Below, in pieces: positions 6,988-16,040 of a stretch of DNA of 64,000 nucleotides. The stretch's first letter is position 1; each line of letters starts with the position of its first letter. A program made the translations under genes and the position numbers. The DNA comes from Ferrovibrio sp046297595 (lineage in GTDB: Bacteria; Pseudomonadota; Alphaproteobacteria; Ferrovibrionales; Ferrovibrionaceae): assembly GCF_046297595.1 (NCBI RefSeq), contig NZ_JBKBHT010000001.1, forward strand, positions 868,001 through 932,000. The letters are read 5' to 3'. The notes beneath the pieces are model-generated. The model was not told the DNA's origin. It did not search any database and saw only the letters and a list, made by a program, of their open reading frames with translations.

Positions 6988-9306
6988 ATGAGCGAGATCA
7001 AGAAAGTCGCCGTGATCGGCGCCGGCGTGATGGGTTCCGGCATAGCCGCCCATGTCGCCAATGCCGGTATTCCCGTGGTGCTGCTCGACATCGTGCCGGC
7101 TGGCGCCAATGACCGCAGCGCGCTGGCCAAGGGCGCCATCGAAAAGATGCTGAAGACCAAGCCCGCGCCGTTCATGCATCCGCGCGTCGCCAAGCTGGTC
7201 ACCCCGGGCAACCTGGAAGACGACCTCGACAAGCTCGCCGATGTGGATTGGATCTGCGAGGCGATCATCGAGAATGTCGAACTGAAGCGGAAGCTCTATG
7301 CCCAGCTGGAGCAGAAACGCAAGAAAGGTTCGATTGTCACTTCCAACACCTCGACGATTCCGCTCGACCTGCTGACCGAGGGCCTGCCCGAGAGCTTCGC
7401 TCAGGATTTCGCCGTCACCCACTTCTTCAACCCGCCGCGCTACATGCGCCTGTTCGAACTGGTGAAAGGCCCGAAGACCCGTCCGGACGCCATCGAGGCG
7501 CTGCGCCGCTTCGGCGACGTGAAGCTGGGCAAGGAAGTGGTGGACTGCAAGGACCGCCCGGGCTTCATCGCCAACCGCATCGGCATTTACTGGTCCACCG
7601 TGGCCACCGCGCTGGCCTATGACCTGGGCCTGACCGTGGAAGAGGCCGACAGCATCGTCGGCCGGCCGATGGGCGTGCCCAGGACCGGCATCTTTGGTCT
7701 GGCCGATCTGACCGGCATCGACCTCGGCCCGTATGTGGTCGGCTCGATGCTCAAGACCCTGCCCAAGACCGATCCGCTGCATCTTTTCTACAAAGCGGAT
7801 CATCCGCTGAATGCCCTGATGCAGAAGATGATCAAGGACGGCTATACCGGCCGCAAGGGCAAGGGCGGCTTCTACCGCGCCCGCGGCAAGGAAGTGCTGG
7901 ACCTCAAGACCGGCGAATACCGCCCGCTGCAGCGTGCCAATCTGGACTCCGCCAAGGCGGCCAAGAAAGGCCTGCGTGCCCTGGTCGAGCATGAGGACAA
8001 GGGCGGCCAGTATGCCTGGGGCGTGCTCAGCCGCGTGCTGAGCTATGCCGCCGACCTGGTGCCCGAGATCGTCGACGACATCGCCGCGGTCGATACGGCG
8101 ATGAAGACCGGCTACGCTTGGAAATACGGCCCCTACCAGCAGATCGACCAGCTCGGCACGGGCTGGTTCGCCGAGAAGCTGAAGGCTTCCGGCATGCCGG
8201 TGCCGAAGATGGTGGAAATCGCCGCCGGCCGCCCCTTCTACAAGGAAGAGAACGGCAAGGCCTATCGCCTGACGCCGAAGGGCGATTACGCCGAGATCGT
8301 TGTGGCACCCGATGCCTGGACGCTGGCCGACATGAAGCGCGGCAAGCAGCCGATCATGTCGAACAAGGGCGCCAGCCTCTGGGATGTGGGCGACGGCGTC
8401 GCCTGCTTGGAGCTGCACACCAAGATGAATTCGGTGGATGCCGACATCATCGCGATGGTCAAGGAAGCCGGCAAGATCGACAAGAAGGGCTTCAAGGCTC
8501 TGATCATCGGCAGCGATTCAGATAACTTCTCGGTCGGCGCCAATGTGGGCATCGCGCTGTTCCAGGCCAATATCGCCATGTGGCCTGCCATCGAGCAGGG
8601 CATCTCGGAAGGCCAGGATGCCTATATGAAGCTGAAATACGCACCCTTCCCCGTCGTGGCTGCCGTGGGCGGCATGGCACTGGGCGGCGGCTGCGAGCTG
8701 GCGATGCACTCCTCGGCCATCCAGGCCCATGCCGAAAGCTATATGGGCCTGGTGGAAGTGGGTGTCGGCGTGATCCCTGGTTGGGGCGGCTGCAAGGAGC
8801 TGGTCACCCGCGCGATCACCAACAAGAAACGCCCGGGCGGCCCGATGCCGGCGCTGGCCCAGGTGTTCGAGGCGATCTCGACCGCCAAGGTGGCGACGTC
8901 TGCCATGGAAGCCCGCGACATGCTGATCCTGCGCGACAGCGACGGCATCACCATGAACCGCCGCCGCCTGCTGGCCGATGCCAAGGCGAAGGCGCTGGAA
9001 CTGGCCAAGGATTACAAGCCGCCGGTGCCGGTGGAGATCAGCCTGCCGGGCCCCAGCGCCAAGGCGGCGATGAGCCTGGCCGTGGAAGGTTTCTTCCAGC
9101 AGGGCAAGGCCACCAAGCACGACGTGGTGGTGTCGGGTGCGCTGGCCAACGTGGTGTCGGGCGGCAAGACCGACATCACCGAGGTGATCACCGAGAAGAA
9201 GCTGCTCGAGCTTGAGCGCGAGAACTTCATGACGCTGATCAAGACCAGCGCCACGCTGGACCGCATCGAACACATGCTCACCAAGGGCAAGCCGCTGCGT
9301 AACTGA
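6988..9306 (+). CDS. Bifunctional 3-hydroxyacyl-CoA dehydrogenase / enoyl-CoA hydratase, dehydrogenase domain first (FadN-like order)
   Basis: A 772-residue multifunctional beta-oxidation enzyme. The NAD-binding 3-hydroxyacyl-CoA dehydrogenase half comes first: dinucleotide motif IGAGVMGSGIAAH at residues 10-22, SNTST near 119, and catalytic His145 in THFFNPPRYM. The dehydrogenase C-terminal domain follows. The crotonase domain is at the C-terminal end: NFSVGANVG near residue 513, GMALGGGCEL near 562 and GLVEVGVGVIPGWGG near 586, with both hydratase Glu residues present. This order is opposite to E. coli FadB and the same as Bacillus FadN. A second fused enzyme with the usual order lies 4 kb downstream. 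It is closely spaced with the thiolase gene upstream and the acyl-CoA dehydrogenase gene downstream. Confidence 0.92.
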   Translation: MSEIKKVAVIGAGVMGSGIAAHVANAGIPVVLLDIVPAGANDRSALAKGAIEKMLKTKPAPFMHPRVAKLVTPGNLEDDLDKLADVDWICEAIIENVELKRKLYAQLEQKRKKGSIVTSNTSTIPLDLLTEGLPESFAQDFAVTHFFNPPRYMRLFELVKGPKTRPDAIEALRRFGDVKLGKEVVDCKDRPGFIANRIGIYWSTVATALAYDLGLTVEEADSIVGRPMGVPRTGIFGLADLTGIDLGPYVVGSMLKTLPKTDPLHLFYKADHPLNALMQKMIKDGYTGRKGKGGFYRARGKEVLDLKTGEYRPLQRANLDSAKAAKKGLRALVEHEDKGGQYAWGVLSRVLSYAADLVPEIVDDIAAVDTAMKTGYAWKYGPYQQIDQLGTGWFAEKLKASGMPVPKMVEIAAGRPFYKEENGKAYRLTPKGDYAEIVVAPDAWTLADMKRGKQPIMSNKGASLWDVGDGVACLELHTKMNSVDADIIAMVKEAGKIDKKGFKALIIGSDSDNFSVGANVGIALFQANIAMWPAIEQGISEGQDAYMKLKYAPFPVVAAVGGMALGGGCELAMHSSAIQAHAESYMGLVEVGVGVIPGWGGCKELVTRAITNKKRPGGPMPALAQVFEAISTAKVATSAMEARDMLILRDSDGITMNRRRLLADAKAKALELAKDYKPPVPVEISLPGPSAKAAMSLAVEGFFQQGKATKHDVVVSGALANVVSGGKTDITEVITEKKLLELERENFMTLIKTSATLDRIEHMLTKGKPLRN

Positions 9307-9343
9307 GCAGCGCCCCTAAGCAGAGAATTGAGGGAGACAGGCC

Positions 9344-11137
9344 ATGCCGAGCTATACCGCCCCGATCAAGGACTTCCAGTTTGTGCTGCACGACGTGCTG
9401 CAGATGGAAAAGATGAGCAACCTGCTGGGCTTCACCGATGCCAGCCGCGACGTCGTCGACGCCGTGCTGGAAGAAGGCGGCAAGTTCATGAGCGAGGTCA
9501 CCGCGCCGCTGAACCGCGTCGGCGACCTGGAAGGCTGCAAGTGGGATAACGGCGTGGTCACCACGCCGACCGGCTTCAAGGAAGCCTATAAGCAGTATTG
9601 CGAGGCCGGCTGGGGCGCGCTGACGGCGGAAGAGAAATACGGCGGCCAGGGCCTGCCCCATGTGCTGGGCATCGCCATGGCGGAAATCCAGTCCTCGGCC
9701 AACATGGCATTCGCCATGTATCCGGGCCTGACCCACGGCGCCTACGAGGCGTTGCTGCGGCACGGCTCGGAAGAGCAGAAGAACATGTATCTGCCGAACA
9801 TGGCGTCGGGCAAATGGACCGGCACCATGAACCTGACCGAACCCCATTGCGGCACCGACCTGGGCCTGATGCGCACCAAGGCCGAGCCGCAGGATGACGG
9901 CAGCTACCTGATCACCGGCACCAAGATCTTCATCTCGGCCGGCGAGCACGACATGGCCGAGAACATCATCCACCTGGTGCTGGCCAAGATTCCCGGCGGC
10001 CCGGAAGGCATCAAGGGCGTCAGCCTGTTCCTGGTGCCGAAATTCCTGGTCAATCCCGACGGTTCGCTGGGCGCCCGCAACGGCGTGTCCTGTGGCTCGA
10101 TCGAGCACAAGATGGGCATCCACGGCAATTCCACCTGCGTGCTGAACTACGACAACGCCAAGGGCTGGCTGGTCGGCCAGAAACACAAGGGCATGCAGGC
10201 GATGTTCGTGATGATGAACGCCGCCCGCCTCGGCGTCGGCGTGCAGGGCCTGTCCCAGGCCGAGGTGGCCTACCAGAACGCGCTGACCTATGCCAACGAC
10301 CGCCTGCAGGGCCGTTCGATCACCGGCACCAAGGCGCCTGAAAAGCCGGCCGATCCGATCATCGTGCATCCGGATATCCGGCGCATGCTGCTGACCATCA
10401 AGGCCTTCGTCGAGGGCAGCCGCGCGCTGGCGCTGTGGACCGGTCTCGAGCTGGACGTCGCCGCCAAGCACCCCGACGCCGAACGCCGCCAAGAAGCCGA
10501 CGATCTGGTCGCCTTCCTCACGCCGATGGTGAAAGCCTACATGACCGATTTCGGCTATCAGTGCACCACCATGGCCCAGCAGGTCTATGGCGGCCACGGC
10601 TATATCGCCGAATGGGGCATGGAGCAGTTCGTGCGCGATGCCCGCATCGCCATGATCTACGAAGGCGCCAACGGCATCCAGGCGCTGGATCTGGTCGGCC
10701 GCAAGCTGCCGACCGGTATCGGCCGTCTTGCCCGCCGTTTCTTCCACCCGGTTTCGGCCTTCATCGAGGAAAAGATGATGAGCCCGGCGATCGGCAAGGA
10801 CTACGTGATGCCGCTGGCCAAGGCCTTTGCCCGCCTGCAGACTGCCACCGCGGTGATCAGCGAGCGCGGCATGAAGAACCCGGACGAAGCCGGTGCGGCC
10901 TCATGGGACTACCTCAACATGTTCGCCCTGGTCGCACTCGGCTTCATGTGGGCGAAGATGGCCGAGGTGGCCAAGCAGAAGCTGGCCGAGGGCGCGGCGG
11001 ACAAGGACTTCTACGAGACCAAGCTGGTGACGGCGCGCTTCTTCATGGAGCGCATGTTGCCCGACACGGCGGCACAACTGGCCAAGATCCAGGCCGGTTC
11101 TGAAAGCACCATGATGCTGAAGGCCGCCAACTTCTGA
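9344..11137 (+). CDS. Large (597 aa) acyl-CoA dehydrogenase with extra C-terminal domain
   Basis: A 597-residue acyl-CoA dehydrogenase, about 200 residues longer than the common form. The core shows EKYGGQGLPHVLG, MNLTEPHCGTDLGLMRTKAE, the CGSIEHKMGIHGN segment, QVYGGHGYIAEWG and MIYEGANGIQALDLVGRKLP with the catalytic Glu near residue 440. The rest forms the helical C-terminal domain seen in this dimeric group. In alphaproteobacteria such enzymes act on medium to long chain acyl-CoA. GAGGGAGA precedes the start. It lies between the fused dehydrogenase/hydratase and a second, LCAD-type dehydrogenase, which suggests divided chain-length ranges. Confidence 0.9.
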   Translation: MPSYTAPIKDFQFVLHDVLQMEKMSNLLGFTDASRDVVDAVLEEGGKFMSEVTAPLNRVGDLEGCKWDNGVVTTPTGFKEAYKQYCEAGWGALTAEEKYGGQGLPHVLGIAMAEIQSSANMAFAMYPGLTHGAYEALLRHGSEEQKNMYLPNMASGKWTGTMNLTEPHCGTDLGLMRTKAEPQDDGSYLITGTKIFISAGEHDMAENIIHLVLAKIPGGPEGIKGVSLFLVPKFLVNPDGSLGARNGVSCGSIEHKMGIHGNSTCVLNYDNAKGWLVGQKHKGMQAMFVMMNAARLGVGVQGLSQAEVAYQNALTYANDRLQGRSITGTKAPEKPADPIIVHPDIRRMLLTIKAFVEGSRALALWTGLELDVAAKHPDAERRQEADDLVAFLTPMVKAYMTDFGYQCTTMAQQVYGGHGYIAEWGMEQFVRDARIAMIYEGANGIQALDLVGRKLPTGIGRLARRFFHPVSAFIEEKMMSPAIGKDYVMPLAKAFARLQTATAVISERGMKNPDEAGAASWDYLNMFALVALGFMWAKMAEVAKQKLAEGAADKDFYETKLVTARFFMERMLPDTAAQLAKIQAGSESTMMLKAANF

Positions 11138-11188
11138 TCATGAAAGGCCGTGCAAGGCACGGCGAGTCTAGGAGAGGAAACGAAGAGA

Positions 11189-12337
11189 ATGACCGAATAC
11201 GGCATCCCGCGCAGCATCTACACTGAAGACCACCAGATGTTCCGCGAGGCGGCGCGCAAGTTCTTCGAGCGCGAGGTCGTGCCCCATCACGCCAAATGGG
11301 AAGAAGACGGCCTCGTGCCGAAAGAGGTGTGGCGCAAGGCCGGCGAGAACGGTTTCCTGTGCGCCACCATGCCGGAAGAATATGGCGGTTCCGGCGTCGA
11401 CCGCCGCTATTCGGCCATCCTGATGGAAGAGCAGGCCTATACCGGCTGCACCGGTCCGGGCTTCTCGCTGCATTCCGACATCGTCGCGCCCTACATCCTC
11501 GCCTATGGCTCGGAAGAGCAGAAGAAGAAGTGGCTGCCCAAGATGGCCTCCGGCGAGGTGATCGGCGCCATCGCCATGACCGAGCCGAGCGGCGGTTCCG
11601 ACCTGCAGGCGGTGAAGACCACGGCCATCCGCGACGGCAACGAATTCGTCATCAACGGCCAGAAGACCTTCATCACCAACGGCCAGAATGCCGACCTGGT
11701 GATCGTGGTGACCAAGACCGACCCCAAGCAGGGTGCCAAGGGCACCACTTTGTTCCTGGTGGAAGCCGGCCGCGAGGGCTTTACCAAGGGCCGCAACCTC
11801 GAAAAGCTGGGCATGAAGGCGCAGGACACCTCCGAGTTGTTCTTCGCCGATGTGCGCGTGCCGCCCGAGAACATGCTGGGCGGCGAGGGCCAGGGTTTCT
11901 TCTATCTGATGCAGGAACTGGCCTGGGAGCGCCTGCAGATCGCCATCATGGCGGTGGCCGGCTGCGAGGCCGCGCTGAAATGGACGGTGGATTACACCCG
12001 CGAGCGCAAGGCCTTCGGCAAATCGGTGCTGGATTTCCAGAACACCAAGTTCGAACTGGCCGAGATGAAGACCGAGACGCAGATCGCCCGCGTCTTCGTC
12101 GACAAATGCATCGAGATGGTGGCCGAACACAAGCTGGATGTCGCCACCGCCGCGATGGCGAAATACTGGTGCAGCGACCTGCAGTGCAAGATCCTCGACC
12201 ACTGCCTGCAGCTGTTCGGCGGCTATGGCTTCATGTGGGAATACCCGATCACCCGCGCCTATGCCGATGCCCGCGTGCAGCGCATCTATGGCGGCACCAA
12301 CGAAATCATGAAGGAACTGATCAGCCGTACGCTTTGA
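11189..12337 (+). CDS. Acyl-CoA dehydrogenase, long-chain (LCAD)-like
   Basis: A 382-residue FAD enzyme. Motifs are PEEYGGSGVDRRYSAI, AMTEPSGGSDLQAVKTTA, VINGQKTFITNG and YTRERKAFGKSV. The C-terminal end reads YGGTNEIMKELI: the usual Glu of YEGT is Gly, while AWERLQIA places Glu247 where mitochondrial LCAD carries its catalytic base (QERLLIA). It is thus LCAD-type rather than MCAD-type. I use the ATG at 11189, which has AGGAGAGG upstream, rather than an in-frame start 39 bases earlier. It sits inside the beta-oxidation operon between the 597-residue dehydrogenase and the second thiolase. Confidence 0.9.
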   Translation: MTEYGIPRSIYTEDHQMFREAARKFFEREVVPHHAKWEEDGLVPKEVWRKAGENGFLCATMPEEYGGSGVDRRYSAILMEEQAYTGCTGPGFSLHSDIVAPYILAYGSEEQKKKWLPKMASGEVIGAIAMTEPSGGSDLQAVKTTAIRDGNEFVINGQKTFITNGQNADLVIVVTKTDPKQGAKGTTLFLVEAGREGFTKGRNLEKLGMKAQDTSELFFADVRVPPENMLGGEGQGFFYLMQELAWERLQIAIMAVAGCEAALKWTVDYTRERKAFGKSVLDFQNTKFELAEMKTETQIARVFVDKCIEMVAEHKLDVATAAMAKYWCSDLQCKILDHCLQLFGGYGFMWEYPITRAYADARVQRIYGGTNEIMKELISRTL

Positions 12338-12380
12338 ATAACCGGGAATCCGGCGCAACACACAGACTAGGGAGAGAACA

Positions 12381-13589
12381 ATGACCGAAGCCTTCATCTA
12401 CGACGCCGTGCGCACGCCGCGCGGCAAGGGCCGCGCCAGCGGCGCTTTGCATGAAGTCACCCCGATGCGGCTGGCCACCACGGCGCTGGAAGCCGTGCGC
12501 GACCGCAACGACCTCGACACCTCCCTCGTCGACGACGTGGTGCTGGGCTGCGTCATGCCGGTGGGCGAACAGGGTTCCGACATCGCCCGCGTCGCCGTGA
12601 TCCAGTCGGGTTATGCCGAGACCACTGCCGGCGTGCAGATCAACCGCTTCTGCGCCTCGGGTCTGGAAGCCTGCAACATGGCGGCCGCGCAGGTGATGTC
12701 GGGCCAGAGCCAGATGGCGATCGGCGGCGGCGTGGAAAGCATGAGCCGCGTGCCGATGGGCTCCGACGGCGGCGCCTGGGCGACCGATCCGGCCGTGGCC
12801 CTGCCCACCTATTTCGTGCCCCAGGGCATCTCGGCCGACCTGATCGCCACCAAATACGGCTTCAGCCGCGACGATGTCGATTCCTATGCGGTGGAAAGCC
12901 AGAAGCGCGCCAAGCGCTCCTGGGACGAGGGTCGGTTCGGCAAATCGATCATTCCGGTGAAGGACATCAACGGCCTGACCATCCTGGACCGCGACGAGCA
13001 TATGCGCCCGGATACCACGATGCAGACCCTGGCCTCGCTGGACCCGTCCTTCACCATGATGGGTGAGCAGTTCGGCTTCGACTCGGTGGCCATGCAGCGT
13101 TATCCCGATGTGGAGCGCATCGAGCATGTGCACCATGCCGGCAATTCCTCGGGCATCGTGGACGGCGCCGCCGCCGTGCTGATCGGCAATGCCGAGGCCG
13201 GCAAGAAGGCCGGCCTGAAGCCGCGTGCCCGCATCCGCAGCTTCGCCTCGATCGGTTCGGAGCCGACCATCATGCTGACCGGTCCGTCTTTCGCCGCCGA
13301 GAAGGCGCTGAAGCTCGCCGGCATGAAGCCGTCGGATATCGATCTCTATGAACTGAACGAGGCCTTTGCCTCGGTGGTGCTGCGCTTCATGCAGGCGCTG
13401 AACATCCCGCATGACAAGATCAACGTGAATGGCGGCGCCATTGCGCTGGGCCATCCGCTGGGCGCCACCGGCGCGATGATCCTGGGCACCATGGTCGACG
13501 AGCTGGAGCGCACCGGCAAGAGCACCGCGCTGGTGACGCTCTGCGTCGGCGCCGGCATGGGCACCGCCACCATCATCGAGCGCGTCTAA
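12381..13589 (+). CDS. Acetyl-CoA C-acyltransferase (second thiolase)
   Basis: A 402-residue thiolase. The nucleophilic Cys is in NRFCASGLEACNMAA, the catalytic His in GGAIALGHPLGATG and the second Cys in VTLCVGAGMGTATI. An AGGGAGAGAACA leader gives a clear ribosome site. It is paired with the following hydratase/dehydrogenase (30 bp gap), as in fadA/fadJ-type couples of alphaproteobacteria. Having two thiolases, two fused enzymes and two dehydrogenases in one unit implies two complete degradative sets, perhaps for different chain lengths or branched substrates. Confidence 0.92.
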   Translation: MTEAFIYDAVRTPRGKGRASGALHEVTPMRLATTALEAVRDRNDLDTSLVDDVVLGCVMPVGEQGSDIARVAVIQSGYAETTAGVQINRFCASGLEACNMAAAQVMSGQSQMAIGGGVESMSRVPMGSDGGAWATDPAVALPTYFVPQGISADLIATKYGFSRDDVDSYAVESQKRAKRSWDEGRFGKSIIPVKDINGLTILDRDEHMRPDTTMQTLASLDPSFTMMGEQFGFDSVAMQRYPDVERIEHVHHAGNSSGIVDGAAAVLIGNAEAGKKAGLKPRARIRSFASIGSEPTIMLTGPSFAAEKALKLAGMKPSDIDLYELNEAFASVVLRFMQALNIPHDKINVNGGAIALGHPLGATGAMILGTMVDELERTGKSTALVTLCVGAGMGTATIIERV

Positions 13590-13619
13590 GCGCCAACACG
13601 TTAATTCAGGGACGAAACA

Positions 13620-15749
13620 ATGATCGAATACAGCATCGACGGCGACGGCGTTGCCGCCATCGTCTGGAACATGGCCGACCGGCCGATGAACGTGATGAAC
13701 GGCGACAGCCTGGCCGCCTTCCGCGAGGCCGTCTACAAGGCGATCCAGGACAAGGCCGTGAAGGGCGTGATCGTCACCTCGGCGAAGAACGACTTCGTCG
13801 CCGGCGCCGATCTGGTGAACCTGTTGAAGGAAAGCCAGGACGCCGCCAAGGCCCTGCAGAACAGCTTCGCCCTGCAGAAGCTGTTCCGCGACATCGAAAA
13901 GGCCGGCAAGCCCTTCGTCGCTGCCATCAACGGCACGGCCCTGGGCGGCGGTTATGAAATCTGCCTGGCCTGCCACCGCCGCATCGCCGCCGACAACCCC
14001 AAGGCCCTGATCGGCCTGCCGGAAGCCAGCATTGGCCTGCTGCCCGGCGCCGGCGGCACCCAGCGCCTGCCACGCATGATCGGCGTGTCGAAGGCCCTGC
14101 CGATGATCCTGGAAAGCAAGAAGGTCGATCCCAAGGCCGCGCTCAGCTTAGGCATGGTCGACGAGGTGGTGGCGCCGGGCGAGCTGTTGATCCGCGCCAA
14201 GGCCTGGCTGCTGGCCGAGGGCCAGACCGGCCATGTGAAGCCCTGGGACCAGAAGGGCTTCCGCGTGCCGGAAGCCGCCAATACGCCCAAGGGCGCGCAG
14301 GTCTTCACCGCCGGCAACGCCATGCTGCGTGCCAAGACCATGGGCAACTATCCCAACGCGCAATACATCATGTCCTGTGTCTATGAGGGCATGCTGGTCG
14401 ACATCGATACCGGCCTGAAGATCGAAAGCCGCTATTTCGTCGCCTGCACCCAGTCGAAGGAAGCGCGCAACATGATCCGCTCGCTGTTCTTCTCGATCGG
14501 CGAGGCCAACAAGCTGGCCAACCGGCCCAAGAACGTGCCGACCCAGGCCTATACCAAGGTGGGCATCCTGGGTGCCGGCATGATGGGCGCGGGTATTGCC
14601 TGGGCCGCGTCTTCCGTGGGCCTGCAGGTGGTGCTGCTGGATTCCACCCAGGAAGCCGCCGACAAGGGCAAGGCCTATTCCGCCGGCCTGCTGGACCGGC
14701 GGATCAAGTCGCGCCGCGCGACCGAGGCCGACAAGGAAAAGCAGCTCGGCCTGATCAAGGCCACGACGTCCTACGACGACCTCAAGGGCTGCGAGCTGGT
14801 GATCGAGGCTGTGTTCGAGGATCGCACCATCAAGGCCGACGTGACCAAAAAGGCCGAGGCCCAGCTTGAGCCGACTGCCATCTTCGCCTCCAACACCTCG
14901 ACCCTGCCGATCACCGGCCTGGCCGAGGCCAGCGCCCGCCCGGCCAATTTCATCGGCCTGCATTTCTTCTCGCCCGTCGACAAGATGCCGCTGGTGGAGA
15001 TCATCCGTGGCAAGCAGACCTCGGACGAGACGCTGGCCCGCGCCATGGACTTCGTGAAGAAGATCCGCAAGACGCCGATCATGGTGAACGACAGCCGCGG
15101 CTTCTACACCAGCCGCGTGTTTGCCACCTACGTCACCGAGGGCCTGACCATGCTGGCCGAGGGCGTGGCACCCGCGATCATCGAGAATGCCGGCAAGATG
15201 GCCGGCATGCCGGTCGGTCCGCTCGCGCTGGCCGACGAGGTCTCGCTGGAACTGATGCACCGCGTGCGCAGCCAGACAAAAAAGGACCTGGGCGATGCCT
15301 ACAAGGCGGACGGTTCCGAGCCCGTATTGCAGGCGATGGTCGAGAAGCTTGGCCGCATCGGCAAAAAGGCCGGCAAGGGCTTCTACGACTATCCCGCCGA
15401 TGGCCGGAAGAAGCTGTGGGCCGACCTGGGCAAGCATTTCCCGGTGAAGGCCGAACAGCCCGATCTCAAGGATGTGATCAAGCGCCTGGTCTACATCCAG
15501 TCGGTCGAGACCGCCCGCTGCCTGGAAGAAAAGGTTGTCATCGACGTGCGCGATGCCGATGTCGGCTCGATCATGGGGTGGGGCTTCCCGCCTTTCCGGG
15601 GCGGCACGGTCAGCAACATCGACATGGTCGGCGTGAAGCCTTTCGTGGCCGAATGCGACCAGCTGGCGCAGAAATTCGGCGCCCGATTCACGCCACCGAA
15701 ACTGCTGCGCGACATGGCCGACCAGGGCAAGGCCTTCTACGCCGCCTGA
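13620..15749 (+). CDS. Enoyl-CoA hydratase / 3-hydroxyacyl-CoA dehydrogenase, hydratase domain first (FadB/FadJ-like)
   Basis: A 709-residue fused enzyme with the crotonase domain at the N-terminal end (FVAGADLVNL near residue 60; GTALGGGYEI near 105; GLPEASIGLLPGAGGTQR near 127, both catalytic Glu present). The 3-hydroxyacyl-CoA dehydrogenase follows (VGILGAGMMGAGIAWA near residue 314, SNTSTLPITGL near 422, LHFFSPVDKMPLVE with the catalytic His near 444). This is the FadB/FadJ order, opposite to the protein encoded at 6988. It is the last gene of the cluster; a terminator follows 22 bp after the stop. Confidence 0.92.
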   Translation: MIEYSIDGDGVAAIVWNMADRPMNVMNGDSLAAFREAVYKAIQDKAVKGVIVTSAKNDFVAGADLVNLLKESQDAAKALQNSFALQKLFRDIEKAGKPFVAAINGTALGGGYEICLACHRRIAADNPKALIGLPEASIGLLPGAGGTQRLPRMIGVSKALPMILESKKVDPKAALSLGMVDEVVAPGELLIRAKAWLLAEGQTGHVKPWDQKGFRVPEAANTPKGAQVFTAGNAMLRAKTMGNYPNAQYIMSCVYEGMLVDIDTGLKIESRYFVACTQSKEARNMIRSLFFSIGEANKLANRPKNVPTQAYTKVGILGAGMMGAGIAWAASSVGLQVVLLDSTQEAADKGKAYSAGLLDRRIKSRRATEADKEKQLGLIKATTSYDDLKGCELVIEAVFEDRTIKADVTKKAEAQLEPTAIFASNTSTLPITGLAEASARPANFIGLHFFSPVDKMPLVEIIRGKQTSDETLARAMDFVKKIRKTPIMVNDSRGFYTSRVFATYVTEGLTMLAEGVAPAIIENAGKMAGMPVGPLALADEVSLELMHRVRSQTKKDLGDAYKADGSEPVLQAMVEKLGRIGKKAGKGFYDYPADGRKKLWADLGKHFPVKAEQPDLKDVIKRLVYIQSVETARCLEEKVVIDVRDADVGSIMGWGFPPFRGGTVSNIDMVGVKPFVAECDQLAQKFGARFTPPKLLRDMADQGKAFYAA

Positions 15750-15771
15750 GCTTCGCAATGCATCAAAACGG

Positions 15772-15798
15772 AAGGGCCGGTTCAAACCGGCCCTTTTT
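15772..15798 (+). terminator. Rho-independent terminator of the beta-oxidation operon
   Basis: Stem AAGGGCCGG / CCGGCCCTT (15772-15780 and 15787-15795) with loop TTCAAA and a T5 run (15794-15798). It marks the end of the operon starting near 5832. The following 240 bases before the TRAP gene show no gene and must contain that operon's promoter. Confidence 0.88.
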
Positions 15799-16040
15799 GT
15801 TTGTGTAAATCCAACTTGTTGCGTTGCAAAATTGGTCCGAACACTGGTCCACGCCATCGCTACAATGCGGCATTGACCCATCTGCGCCCGCAACCTAGTT
15901 TGGTCTCAATCAATAACAAATTGCCTCCCATCGTACTGGATTTGCCGATGCCAGCCGAAACCGGTCAGACCGACCGGCGCGGCGCGGGATCGGACACAGT
16001 GATGTCGCGTAAAGAATCGACAACGAATGGGAGGACTACA

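Noticed and set aside
12321..15893. Long minus-strand open frames opposite the second thiolase and fused enzyme genes
   Set aside because: Composition (His/Gly/Arg-rich) is that of antisense reading of GC-rich genes and no motif is recognisable.
15799..16040. Small gene between the beta-oxidation terminator and dctP
   Set aside because: The frame continuous with dctP upstream of 16041 lacks a ribosome site and would precede the Tat signal with an unlikely extension.
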